NCBI RefSeq assembly: GCF_036021035.1
Contig: NZ_CP107930.1
Location: 1,488,001-1,552,000, forward strand
Direction: 5' to 3'
Origin: Kineococcus sp. NBC_00420
GTDB taxonomy: Bacteria > Actinomycetota > Actinomycetes > Actinomycetales > Kineococcaceae
DNA length: 64,000 nt
This document shows positions 1 to 7,914 of the stretch, piece by piece; the first letter of the stretch is position 1, and the number at the start of each line of letters is the position of its first letter. A model generated the notes under the pieces. That model was not told the origin of the DNA. It did not search any database and saw nothing but the letters and a program-made list of their open reading frames with translations. The position numbers were made by a program, and so were the translations under genes.

Positions 1-1
1 G

Positions 2-700
2 GTGCCCACGACCCCGGCCCGGACCGTCGCCAGCGTGCTGGAGGTCGACGCCGCGAGCATCAGCTTCTTCGGCGGTGACCACCGGGTCCTGCTGGGGGCC
101 AGCACCTCCGAGGCCACCGCCCCGGAGCAGTGGCAGTACGCCCTCGGCGAAGGACCCTGCATCACCGCGTTCCAGCACTCCGCGCCGGTCGTGGCCGACG
201 AACCGTCCTTCGCCCGCCGCTGGCCGACTCTGCACCAGCGGGTCCGTCGGCACAGTCCCTACCGCTCCGTGGTCGCCGTGCCCCTGGTGCTGGGGAGCGG
301 CGGCGGCATCGGTGCGATCGACCTCTACTTCACGGATGCCCAGGTGCGCCCGGGTTTCGACGTCGATTCCGCCCAGGCCGTGGCGGGCATGGCCTGTTCG
401 GTGCTGCTGCAGGCCACCCTGCACGGTCACACCCGTGCGGAAACCGCCGACGGCGAGGGCGGAGAGGTCGAACTCACCCTCCCCACCGAGTGGCTGGACA
501 CGCACGCGGCGAGCCGGCGCTACCGGGTGTGGCTGGCCGTCGGGATCCTCACCTCGACGCTCCAGACCGACACCTCGAGTGCCTTCGCGTTGCTGCGCGC
601 CCACGCCCACTCCCGCGACCAGACGCTGGAGCAGGTGGCCGAGGACGTCGTCAGCGGCCGGACGCCGGTCGCCGACCTCGGGGACCGGCCGCACTCCTGA
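2..700 (+). CDS. GAF-ANTAR domain transcription antitermination regulator (possibly 5'-truncated)
   Basis: The first 140 or so residues look like a GAF sensor domain. The last 60 residues (from WLDTHAASRRYRVWLAVG) fit the three-helix ANTAR RNA-binding domain, with the usual AVG and ALLRA-type helices ending in VAEDVV. Proteins of this kind bind nascent mRNA hairpins and control transcription termination in response to a signal sensed by GAF. The GTG at base 2 may not be the true start, since the gene could begin before the window. Family assignment is by pattern recognition; the target RNA is unknown. Confidence 0.7.
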   Translation: MPTTPARTVASVLEVDAASISFFGGDHRVLLGASTSEATAPEQWQYALGEGPCITAFQHSAPVVADEPSFARRWPTLHQRVRRHSPYRSVVAVPLVLGSGGGIGAIDLYFTDAQVRPGFDVDSAQAVAGMACSVLLQATLHGHTRAETADGEGGEVELTLPTEWLDTHAASRRYRVWLAVGILTSTLQTDTSSAFALLRAHAHSRDQTLEQVAEDVVSGRTPVADLGDRPHS

Positions 701-878
701 CCCCCGGAGACCGCCGACAGCTCGACCCGGATGGTGTCACCGGACTCGGGGAAACCCTTCCGAACCCGAGCTCGCCACCCGGCGGTAGGCGCTTGCCGGT
801 GACCGCGGGGCCGGGCACGCTGTGCACCGGCTGAGCGGCGACCCGCCGCCGTACTCCGACGTCGTGGAGGAAGAACCC

Positions 879-1751
879 GTGCTGCGCATCCCCTCGTCCC
901 GCCGGCTGGTCGCCACCCTCGCCGCGCTCGCCGCCACCGGTGGCGCCCTGCTGAGCGCCGCCGCACCGGCCACCGCCGCCACCTGTTCCGACGTCGAGGT
1001 CGTCTTCGCGCGCGGCACCGGCGAGACGCCCGGCCTCGGCATCGTCGGCTCGCCCTTCGTGCGGGCCCTCACGAGCGAGCTGTCGGACCGGACCGTCACC
1101 TCCTACGCCGTGGACTACGCCGCCAACACCTCCCAGACCAGCGCCGGCCCCGGTGCCACCGACATGAGCGCCCACGTGCGCGAGGTGGCCGCGGCCTGCC
1201 CCTCGACCCGGTTCGTCCTCGGGGGCTACTCCCAGGGCGCGACCGTCACCGACATCGCGGTGGGCATCCGCACGGGTACCACCACCGGCACGCCCGTCCC
1301 CGCCGAGCTGTCCGGTCGCGTCGCCGCGGTCGTCGTGTTCGGCAACCCGCTGGGGCTGAGCGGACGCACCATCGCCACCGCCAGCACCACCTACGGGACG
1401 AAGTCGAAGGACTACTGCAACAGCAGCGACACCGTCTGCGGCAGCGCCCCCAAGACCGGGACGGGCAGCCACCTCAGCTACCCCAGCAACGGAGCCACGA
1501 CGGAGGGCGCCCGGTTCGCGGCGGGTCTGGTGCGCGCCGGGGGCGGACCCACCACGCCCACCCCGACCCCCACCCCGACGAGTTGCGTGCGCGACAGCAC
1601 CCGGGCCCACGTCGCCGCCGACCGCGCCGTGAGCCTGTACGGCTACGCCTACGCCCGCGGTTCCCGCGACGCCCTGGGCCTGACCAGCAGCTACACCATC
1701 GTCTCGCTGCGCCAGGTCGACGGCGGCTGGACCCGCGTCGCCGCCTGCTGA
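879..1751 (+). CDS. Secreted cutinase-family esterase with a C-terminal accessory domain
   Basis: The chosen GTG lies just after GGAGGAAG (865-872) and starts a clear Sec signal peptide (positive SSRR, hydrophobic core, cleavage near ATAA at residue 33). The mature protein opens with TCSDVEVVFARGTGE, typical of cutinases, and has the nucleophile motif GGYSQGA (Ser about 118), plus KDYCNSSDTVC and GSHLSYP regions supplying Asp and His. After the catalytic domain comes a Pro-Thr linker (TPTPTPTPT) and about 55 residues starting SCVRDSTRAHVAADRA. That tail resembles the Cys-bounded C-terminal module of some extracellular PHB depolymerases. It likely hydrolyses polyesters or lipid esters outside the cell. 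An upstream in-frame GTG (822) is less likely because it would bury the signal peptide. Confidence 0.85.
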   Translation: MLRIPSSRRLVATLAALAATGGALLSAAAPATAATCSDVEVVFARGTGETPGLGIVGSPFVRALTSELSDRTVTSYAVDYAANTSQTSAGPGATDMSAHVREVAAACPSTRFVLGGYSQGATVTDIAVGIRTGTTTGTPVPAELSGRVAAVVVFGNPLGLSGRTIATASTTYGTKSKDYCNSSDTVCGSAPKTGTGSHLSYPSNGATTEGARFAAGLVRAGGGPTTPTPTPTPTSCVRDSTRAHVAADRAVSLYGYAYARGSRDALGLTSSYTIVSLRQVDGGWTRVAAC

Positions 1752-1762
1752 GCGGCACGTCG

Positions 1763-2599
1763 GTGGACTCCTTCACCCGGGCCGGCCTGGACTTCTCCAC
1801 CGGCGACCACGGCCCCGCCGACGGGGACGTGGTCGTCTGCCTGCACGGGTTCCCGCAGGGCCCGGAAGCCTACGACGCCGTCGTGCCCCGGCTCGTGGCG
1901 GGCGGGCTGCGGGTCCTCGTGCCCGAACAGCGGGGTTACGGCGCGCGCGCCCGGCCCCCGCGCCGCCGCGACTACGCGCTGCCCGAGCTCGTCGCCGACG
2001 TCGTCGCGTTGCTGGACGCGGCCACGCCGACCCGGCCGGCCCGGCCGGTGCACCTCGTCGGCCACGACTGGGGCGGGGTGGTCGCCTGGGCCCTGGCCGC
2101 GACGCACCCGGAACGGCTCGCGTCCCTGACCGTCCTCTCGCAGGCCCACCCGGCCGCCTACCGGCGCGCGGTGACGTCCTCGACGCAGGGGCTGCGCTCG
2201 ACCTACGTCGGGTTCTTCCAGCTGCCGCTGCTGCCCGAGCGGCTGCTGCGGGCCCGGGGTGGTGAGCTGCTCTCAGCTTCCCTGCGGCGCAGCGGGTTGC
2301 CCGCGGACCTCGCCGCCGGGTACGCCCGCCGGCACAGCGCGCCGGGAAGTCTGCGCGCGGCGCTGGGCTGGTACCGGGCCCTGCCGTTCGCCCGTCCCGT
2401 CGGCGACGTCGAGGTGGCCACGACCTACCTCCACGGTCGACGGGACCCGTTCTACGCCCGCGCCGCCGTGGACCGGACCGCCGACCACGTCCGCGGTCCC
2501 TACCGCCACGTCGAGCTCGACACCGGCCACTGGGTGCCCGAACTGGCCCCGCAGGCCGTCGCGGACGCGGTCCTGTCCGCCGCGGGCCGGCGGGCCTAG
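1763..2599 (+). CDS. Alpha/beta hydrolase (epoxide hydrolase / haloalkane dehalogenase-like)
   Basis: This 278-residue protein begins 11 bp after the cutinase stop. It shows the alpha/beta-hydrolase order: VVCLHGFPQ oxyanion-hole region, PEQRGYG, nucleophile elbow VGHDWGG (Asp as nucleophile, as in epoxide hydrolases and dehalogenases), HGRRDPF acid region, and the His in DTGHWVPE. The Asp nucleophile argues against a simple esterase. No signal peptide is seen, so it is probably cytoplasmic. The ORF is open further upstream over the cutinase gene, but only the GTG at 1763 gives a start outside it. Substrate cannot be read from the sequence. Confidence 0.8.
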   Translation: MDSFTRAGLDFSTGDHGPADGDVVVCLHGFPQGPEAYDAVVPRLVAGGLRVLVPEQRGYGARARPPRRRDYALPELVADVVALLDAATPTRPARPVHLVGHDWGGVVAWALAATHPERLASLTVLSQAHPAAYRRAVTSSTQGLRSTYVGFFQLPLLPERLLRARGGELLSASLRRSGLPADLAAGYARRHSAPGSLRAALGWYRALPFARPVGDVEVATTYLHGRRDPFYARAAVDRTADHVRGPYRHVELDTGHWVPELAPQAVADAVLSAAGRRA

Positions 2600-2742
2600 G
2601 CCTGCTCGGTGCGAGGCGCGCCGTCGCCGACCGGCGTCAGCCCCGTCGAGGACCGGCTGTCCGTGCCTCGACGTTCACGACCAGCACCCTCCGGTGCCGG
2701 CTCATCGGCGACGTCGCATCGACGATTCGCTATGGTGACGAC

Positions 2743-3267
2743 GTGCCCGTCATCGAGTCCGCCGAGGTGCTGCTGAAGGACGCGCGCCGGCGCGCCGGAC
2801 TGACGCAGGCCCAGCTGGGCCAGCGCGCCGGAGTGACCCAGAGCGTGATCAGCGCCTACGAGTCCGGGCAGCGCCAGCCCTCCCTGCCGACGCTGCTGCA
2901 CCTGCTGCGCGCCAGCGGTCACCTGCTCGATGCCTCACTGATCACCATCGACTCCCCACCCACCACCGCGCTCTCCGGCCCCCTGGGACAGCGCCTGCGC
3001 CGGCACCGGCGCAAGGTCAAGACGATCGCCGCCGCTCACGGCGTGCACCACGTCCGTGTCTTCGGCAGCACCGCCCGCGGCACCGAACGTCCCGACTCCG
3101 ACGTCGACCTGCTCGTTGACCTACCTGCCGGGACGGGGCTGTTCGCGCTGGGGCGTCTGCGACGGGACCTGGAGGACCTCCTGCACGCACCGGTCGACCT
3201 GGTCCCGGAGGACGGACTCAAACCCGAAGTGCGCGCCAACGTCGAAGCGGACCTGGTGCCCCTGTGA
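2743..3267 (+). CDS. HTH-fused MNT nucleotidyltransferase, MntA-type antitoxin
   Basis: Residues 6-62 form an XRE-type helix-turn-helix (TQAQLGQRAGVTQSVISAYESG). Residues 80-174 are a minimal nucleotidyltransferase. The motif GS-x10-DxD is exact: G108-S109, then ten residues, then D120-V-D122. In known HEPN-MNT pairs the MNT protein neutralises the HEPN RNase by adding AMP to a tyrosine near its active site. The next gene (HepT) begins 40 bp downstream on the same strand. The N-terminal HTH is an addition to the minimal MntA form and suggests the antitoxin also represses its own operon. Function is inferred from motifs and context. Confidence 0.85.
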   Translation: MPVIESAEVLLKDARRRAGLTQAQLGQRAGVTQSVISAYESGQRQPSLPTLLHLLRASGHLLDASLITIDSPPTTALSGPLGQRLRRHRRKVKTIAAAHGVHHVRVFGSTARGTERPDSDVDLLVDLPAGTGLFALGRLRRDLEDLLHAPVDLVPEDGLKPEVRANVEADLVPL

Positions 3268-3307
3268 GTGCGACGACAGCGACGATGGGCAGGGCCGTGG
3301 TGTTCAC

Positions 3308-3640
3308 GTGAGCCGGCACGCCCGCCAGCGACTGTTGGACGTGCAGGCGGCCCTGGACGCCATCGACGCTCACACCCGCCGCGGGGACCTCTCCGACGGT
3401 CTCGTCTTCGACGCCGTCCGGGTGCGACTGATCGAGATCGGCGAGGCCGTCAAAGCCGTCTCGGACGAGGTGCTGGCCGGGGAGCCGGACCTGCCGTGGT
3501 CGGAGATCGCCCGCATGCGCGATCATCTCGCCCACCGCTACTTCGACACCACCCACGCCATCGTCGCCGCCACCGTCACCCAGGACCTGCCCGAACTTCG
3601 GCGAGCTGTCGAACGGCTCCTCGAGAACCTCGGCGACTGA
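3308..3640 (+). CDS. HEPN-domain ribonuclease toxin, HepT family (DUF86)
   Basis: This 110-residue protein matches the small helical HEPN toxins. The diagnostic R-x4-H-x-Y is present as RDHLAHRY (R71, H76, Y78); Arg and His are the RNase residues and Tyr is the expected AMPylation target. The GTG at 3308 is the first usable start after the MntA-like gene stop (3267) in this frame; a longer reading would run through that gene. The pair is probably one operon: toxin degrades RNA, the upstream MNT enzyme inactivates it. Convergent with the c-di-GMP gene that ends at 3674. Confidence 0.85.
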   Translation: MSRHARQRLLDVQAALDAIDAHTRRGDLSDGLVFDAVRVRLIEIGEAVKAVSDEVLAGEPDLPWSEIARMRDHLAHRYFDTTHAIVAATVTQDLPELRRAVERLLENLGD

Positions 3641-3673
3641 CCTCGGAACGCTCGGTCATCCGCCGACCGCGAC

Positions 3674-5074
3674 CTACCGCAGTTCGACGGCGGCGCCGGT
3701 CATCCCCTCGGTGCGGGCCCAGGCCAGCGCCTTCTCGGCTGGCAGCGGACGGGCGAAGAAGAACCCCTGGAGTTCGTCACAGCCCAACGCGCACAACCGG
3801 TCCGCGGAGGCGAGGGTCTCCACGCCCTCGGCGACGACGACGAGTCCGAGCTGGTGGGCCAGGGCGATGACCGAGGACACGATGACCTCGTCCTCCGGGT
3901 GCGCCACCATCTCGGAGACGAACTGCCGGTCGATCTTGAGTTCGTGGACGGCGAGACCGCGCAGGTGGCCGAGGCTCGTCGAGCCCGCCCCGAAGTCGTC
4001 GACGGAGACGCGGATCCCGCGCTCGCGCAGCTTCGCGACCGTGACCCGCGCCCCCTCGGGGTCGTTGATGACGGCCGTCTCGGTGATCTCGAGCACCAGC
4101 GCGGACGGGGTCCACCGGGTGAGGGCCAGGGCCTCCTCGACCACGCCCAGCAGGCCCGCGTCGAGGGTGACCGCGGAGATGTTCACCGACATCGAGACGT
4201 CGACGCCCTGGGCCCGCCAGGTCGCGGCCTGGCGCAACGCCGTGATGAGCACCCAGCGCGTCAGCGGGTGGATGAGGTTGGTGCGTTCGACGAACGGCAG
4301 GAAGTCGGCGGGCAGCAGGAAACCCCGCGTCGGGTGGTTCCAGCGCACCAGCGCCTCGAAACCCACCAACCGGGAACCGTCACCGGAGACCTTGGGCTGG
4401 TAGTGCAGTTCGAGCTGGTCGGCGTCCATCGCCCCGCGCAGCTGCCCGAGGAGTTCCAGGCCCCCGGCCGAGTGCGGGTCGCTCGCGGCGTCGTAGCGCA
4501 GGACCCCGACCCGGCTCCGCTTGGCCGCGTACATGGCGATGTCGGCGTGCTGCAGGAGTTCCCCGAGGGAGTTCCCGTCGACCCCCGCGACGGCGATGCC
4601 GATGCTGCCCTGGAGGTCGATCGGGACGACCCCGGCGTGGAAGCTCCCGACGGAGAGGGCGGCGAGGAGGCGTTTCGCGACGACCTCGAGGTCGTCGCCC
4701 GGGCCGGGCGCGGGAACGAGGACGGCGAACTCGTCCCCACCGAGGCGGGTCACCGGACCCCGGTCGCCGACGGTGGCGGTGAGGACCCGGGCGACCTGGA
4801 CGAGGACCTCGTCCCCGGCCGCGTGCCCGAGGGTGTCGTTGACGTCCTTGAACCCGTCGAGGTCGAGGAGCAGCAGCCCCAGACCGCGCCCCGAGGCCAG
4901 CAGCGGTTCACCCGACTCGACGAGCGCGCGACGGTTGCCGAGCCCGGTGAGCGGATCGGTGCGGGCGAGTTCGTCACGGGCCCGGTCGCGTTGGCGGACG
5001 AGGACGGTCAGGAGGACGGAGGCCACCACGATCACGAGCACCGAGGTGGTCCAGGCGATCGAGGCGGCTGTCAC
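3674..5074 (-). CDS. Membrane-anchored GGDEF-EAL c-di-GMP enzyme
   Basis: One N-terminal membrane helix (residues 5-26) is followed by a GGDEF domain (RTDPLTGLGNRRAL start, intact GGDEF at 112-116) and a full EAL domain (EALVRW at about 240). The EAL domain also keeps DDFGAGSTSL and ELKIDRQFV, so both synthesis and hydrolysis motifs look intact. The protein should make and/or break cyclic di-GMP at the membrane. There is no recognisable periplasmic sensor; the signal input is unclear. It is transcribed towards the HepT gene and away from the phosphatase gene, which is on the same strand upstream. Confidence 0.9.
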   Translation of the reverse strand: MTAASIAWTTSVLVIVVASVLLTVLVRQRDRARDELARTDPLTGLGNRRALVESGEPLLASGRGLGLLLLDLDGFKDVNDTLGHAAGDEVLVQVARVLTATVGDRGPVTRLGGDEFAVLVPAPGPGDDLEVVAKRLLAALSVGSFHAGVVPIDLQGSIGIAVAGVDGNSLGELLQHADIAMYAAKRSRVGVLRYDAASDPHSAGGLELLGQLRGAMDADQLELHYQPKVSGDGSRLVGFEALVRWNHPTRGFLLPADFLPFVERTNLIHPLTRWVLITALRQAATWRAQGVDVSMSVNISAVTLDAGLLGVVEEALALTRWTPSALVLEITETAVINDPEGARVTVAKLRERGIRVSVDDFGAGSTSLGHLRGLAVHELKIDRQFVSEMVAHPEDEVIVSSVIALAHQLGLVVVAEGVETLASADRLCALGCDELQGFFFARPLPAEKALAWARTEGMTGAAVELR

Positions 5075-5118
5075 ACGAGCCCCATCGGCACACTGGGTGA
5101 CGACTTGAGCCGTCCGGT

Positions 5119-5706
5119 TCAGCCGAGCGGTGGAACGCTCCAGCGGACCAGCACGGGACGGCCGTGCTCGCGGCCGAGTTCTCCCCAGGTGCCCGCCTCG
5201 AGGGCGAACAACGCCCCGGCGGTGGGCGAGAGCCCCAGCCAGGTCGCGAGCAGGATGCGCAGGAAGTGCCCGTGCGCGACGAGCACCACGTCACCCTCGC
5301 CCTCGGCGGCCTGCGCCCGGTCCAGGACCGCGCGGGCGCGGGCGGAGACCGCGTGCACGGTCTCCCCCGGCGTCTGCCCGGGGACGACACCGTCGTGCCA
5401 GACCGACCACTCGCGTCCGAGCTCGGCCGAGATCTCGGCCGTGGTGCGGCCCTCGTAGCCGCCGTAGTCCCACTCGACGAGGTCGTCGTCGATCGTCACG
5501 TCGCTCAGTCCGGCGAGTTCGGCGGTGCGCCGGGCCCGCTGGCGGGGGCTGACGAAGACGGCCGAGACGGTGCGGTCGGCGAAGACGGGGGCGAGTCCAC
5601 GGGCCTGCACCTCGCCCGCTGCGGTGAGCGGGACGTCGGTGCTGCCGGTGTGCTGCCCCGAGAGGCTCCACTCGGTCTGGCCGTGACGGACGACGAGGAT
5701 CGACAC
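5119..5706 (-). CDS. Histidine phosphatase family protein (phosphoglycerate mutase-like)
   Basis: The 195-residue protein opens with VSILVVRHGQTEW: the RHG motif with catalytic His8 lies right at the N-terminus, which fixes the GTG at 5706 as the start although the frame is open upstream. A second conserved His is in VLVAHGHFLR near residue 150, and the acid is in the EWDYGGYEG region. Small single-domain proteins of this type remove phosphate from varied metabolites; the substrate here is not evident. It is divergent from the regulator gene at 5789, and a shared 82-bp gap carries a putative operator (5753-5765). Confidence 0.85.
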   Translation of the reverse strand: MSILVVRHGQTEWSLSGQHTGSTDVPLTAAGEVQARGLAPVFADRTVSAVFVSPRQRARRTAELAGLSDVTIDDDLVEWDYGGYEGRTTAEISAELGREWSVWHDGVVPGQTPGETVHAVSARARAVLDRAQAAEGEGDVVLVAHGHFLRILLATWLGLSPTAGALFALEAGTWGELGREHGRPVLVRWSVPPLG

Positions 5707-5752
5707 ACGGTGACGATACGCGCCCCTTGTGCCGCCGGGTCCGACGGGTGAG

Positions 5753-5765
5753 GATCGTTCGATCA
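5753..5765 (-). promoter_or_regulatory. Putative operator TGATCGAACGATC
   Basis: On the minus strand this reads TGATCGAACGATC. It sits 24 bp before the hybrid regulator start. Near-identical copies stand just after that regulator gene (6848-6860) and in a second DeoR/MFS divergent region (22044-22056). The placement suggests autoregulation by the DeoR/LacI-type regulator; binding is inferred. Confidence 0.45.
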
Positions 5766-5788
5766 TCGCGACGAGGCGGGAGATGCCC

Positions 5789-6850
5789 ATGACGGTCGAC
5801 GGCCCGGTGGCCAGGCGTGAACGGATCACCGCCCTGGTCACGTCCCGCGGCAGCGCCAGGGTCAGCGACCTCGCCCTCGAACTGGGGATGGCGGCGGTCA
5901 CCGTCCGTCGCGACGTCGAGGCGCTCGCCGAGCAGGGTCGACTCACCCGGCGGCACGGGATCGTGACCGCCGCGTTGCCCGGTGGCCCGGTCCTGGGCAC
6001 GGTCGTGGCGGTGTCGTGCTCCTCGGGGGCCTACCTCGGCGAGATCCTGCACGGCGCGCGCGAAGCCGTCGCCGCGCACGGCGGCCGCTACGTCCTCGAG
6101 GTCGCCCGCGGGCCGGTGGCGACGCGGGCGGCCATCGAACGGGCGGCGAGCACCCGCGGGGTGTCCGGCATCCTCTACGCCCCGCGGTGGCACTCCCCCG
6201 AGGAGGTGAGCGAGGACGTGAGCGTCCCGTCCTGGCCGACGTCACCCCCGCTCGTCCTGCTCGAACGCTTCGCTCCCCGTGGATCCGCACTCGCGCAACG
6301 GGACGCCGTCCGCAGCGACCACGCCACCGGGGTCCACCTGGCCCTCTCGCACCTGCGCGCGCACGGCCACCGGCGGATCCTGACCTTCTGCCGCGACGAC
6401 TCCCCGACCTCGCGCACCGTGCGCGCCTGCCTGCCCGACGCCCTGCGCTCCCTCGGTCTGCCGGTGCTCGCCGAGCCGCTGCTGTCGGCCGACCACGCCG
6501 ACCAGCAGCACCGGCTGACGGCTCCCGACCCGGTCGAGGCGGTGCGCCGCCACGGGGCGACGGCGATCCTCGTGCACGCCGACCCGGACGCCCTGTCCAT
6601 GCTCCCGCGGTTCGCCGGCGCGGGGATCCGGGTGCCGGACGACCTCAGCATCGTGACCTACGACGACGTCGTGGCGGGGCTCGGCGAGGTGCGCCTCACC
6701 GCCGTCGCACCGCCCAAGCGCGAGGTCGGCCGGGCCGCCGTGGACCTGCTGGGGTGGCGCACGACGGCCCCCGACGCCCCCTGCCGCCACCTGGAGATCG
6801 CACCCCGACTCGTGGAACGGCACAGCGTCCGAGCGATCGATCACCGTTGA
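5789..6850 (+). CDS. DeoR-type HTH / LacI-type sugar-binding hybrid transcription regulator
   Basis: The N-terminal 60 residues are a DeoR-style winged helix (VSDLALELGMAAVTVRRDVEAL, then RLTRRHG). The rest is a periplasmic-binding-protein-like effector domain of the LacI kind, with DDLSIVTYDD and a C-terminal PKREVGRAAVDLL. The combination implies a sugar-responsive repressor. The start at ATG 5789 is preferred over ATG 5783 because GAGGCGGG then has normal spacing. The 2-hydroxyacid dehydrogenase and DUF2264 genes follow on the same strand, so these are likely targets. Putative operators flank the gene on both sides. Confidence 0.8.
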   Translation: MTVDGPVARRERITALVTSRGSARVSDLALELGMAAVTVRRDVEALAEQGRLTRRHGIVTAALPGGPVLGTVVAVSCSSGAYLGEILHGAREAVAAHGGRYVLEVARGPVATRAAIERAASTRGVSGILYAPRWHSPEEVSEDVSVPSWPTSPPLVLLERFAPRGSALAQRDAVRSDHATGVHLALSHLRAHGHRRILTFCRDDSPTSRTVRACLPDALRSLGLPVLAEPLLSADHADQQHRLTAPDPVEAVRRHGATAILVHADPDALSMLPRFAGAGIRVPDDLSIVTYDDVVAGLGEVRLTAVAPPKREVGRAAVDLLGWRTTAPDAPCRHLEIAPRLVERHSVRAIDHR

Positions 6851-6860
6851 TCGAACGGTC
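6834..6860 (+). promoter_or_regulatory. Putative operator, near-perfect inverted repeat
   Basis: CGATCGATCA (6834-6843) and TGATCGAACG (6848-6857) form a 10-4-10 inverted repeat with a single mismatch. The right half continues as TGATCGAACGGTC, matching the site at 5753-5765. It overlaps the 3' end of the regulator gene and lies 37 bp before the dehydrogenase start, a sensible place to control the next two genes. Binding by the upstream regulator is inferred. Confidence 0.5.
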
Positions 6861-6896
6861 TTGACCTGTCCGGCCCACCGCCGGGACGGTGACCCC

Positions 6897-7901
6897 GTGC
6901 CAGCGAAGATGCGGGCCGCGCTCGCCATGAGCGCCGCCAGTCGCGACCGGGTCGTGGACCGGACCTTCCTCGACCGGCTGCGCGCGGTCGTGGACCTCGA
7001 CGAGACCCTGCTGAGCGAGTTCACCAGCCCGCGGGCGCTCGGGGTCCTCGCCGGGGTGGACGTCCTCGTCACCGGGTGGGGGTGCCCGGTCCTGGACGCC
7101 GACGTGCTCGACGCCGCGCCCCGGTTGCGCGCCGTCGTGCACGCGGCGGGATCGGTGCGTCACCACGTGAGCGCGGCCTGCTGGGACCGCGGGATCCAGG
7201 TGTCCTCGGCCGCGGCCGCGAACGCCGTCCCCGTCGCGGAGTACACCCTCGCCATGGTCCTGCTCGCCGGCAAAGCCGTCCTGCCCGCCGCCGACGCCTT
7301 CCGCGTCGAGCGCACCCGGACCGCGATGCGGTTCAGCGAGTCGGCCGGGAACTACCGCTCGACCGTCGGGATCCTCTCCGCCTCCCTCGTCGGTCGCCGG
7401 GTGCTCGAACTTCTGCGCCCGCACGACCTCGAGGTCCTCGTCCACGACCCGTTCGTCCCGGACTCCGAACTGAGGGCACTGGGTGCCGAGCCCGTGGGCC
7501 TGGGGGAACTCGCCCGGCGCAGCGACGTGTTCAGCGTCCACACCCCCCTGCTGCCCGAGACCCGCGGTCTCGTGGACGCCCGGGTCCTCGCGTCGCTGCG
7601 GGACGGCGCGACCCTGGTCAACACCGCGCGGGGTGCCGTCGTGGACCCCGAGGCGTTGACCCGCGAGCTCCTCAGCGGCCGGCTCCGCGCCGTCCTCGAC
7701 GTCACCGATCCGGAACCCCTGCCGCCGGGTTCGCCCCTGTGGTCGTGCCCGAACGTCCTGCTGACCCCGCACGTCGCCGGGTCGCTGGGCAACGAGATGC
7801 GCCGGCTCACCGCCGCCGCCGCCGACGAGGTCGAACGTCTCGCGGACGGTCTGCCGCTGGCCCACCCCGTCGCCCACCCCGCCCTGTCCCGCACCGCCTG
7901 A
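6897..7901 (+). CDS. D-isomer-specific 2-hydroxyacid dehydrogenase family protein
   Basis: About 334 residues. The NAD-binding half contains the helix after YRSTVGILSASLVGRRV (a variant of the usual GxGxxG dinucleotide fold, with IL-S-A-S in place of the glycines), HTPLLPETRGLV, NTARGAVVDPEAL and LDVTDPEPLPP, all hallmark segments; the catalytic His lies in TPHVAGS. The altered nucleotide-binding glycines are unusual and may affect cofactor use. The GTG at 6897 follows GGGACGGTG; a TTG at 6861 is an alternative. It sits between the hybrid regulator and the DUF2264 gene, 13 bp before the latter, and probably acts on a sugar acid or related 2-keto acid. Confidence 0.8.
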   Translation: MPAKMRAALAMSAASRDRVVDRTFLDRLRAVVDLDETLLSEFTSPRALGVLAGVDVLVTGWGCPVLDADVLDAAPRLRAVVHAAGSVRHHVSAACWDRGIQVSSAAAANAVPVAEYTLAMVLLAGKAVLPAADAFRVERTRTAMRFSESAGNYRSTVGILSASLVGRRVLELLRPHDLEVLVHDPFVPDSELRALGAEPVGLGELARRSDVFSVHTPLLPETRGLVDARVLASLRDGATLVNTARGAVVDPEALTRELLSGRLRAVLDVTDPEPLPPGSPLWSCPNVLLTPHVAGSLGNEMRRLTAAAADEVERLADGLPLAHPVAHPALSRTA

Positions 7902-7914
7902 AGGAGTTCCGCTG

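Noticed and set aside
3854-5458. 534-codon plus-strand frame over the GGDEF-EAL gene
   Set aside because: It is antisense to an intact GGDEF-EAL gene and has the repetitive Gly/Val/Asp composition typical of high-GC shadow frames.
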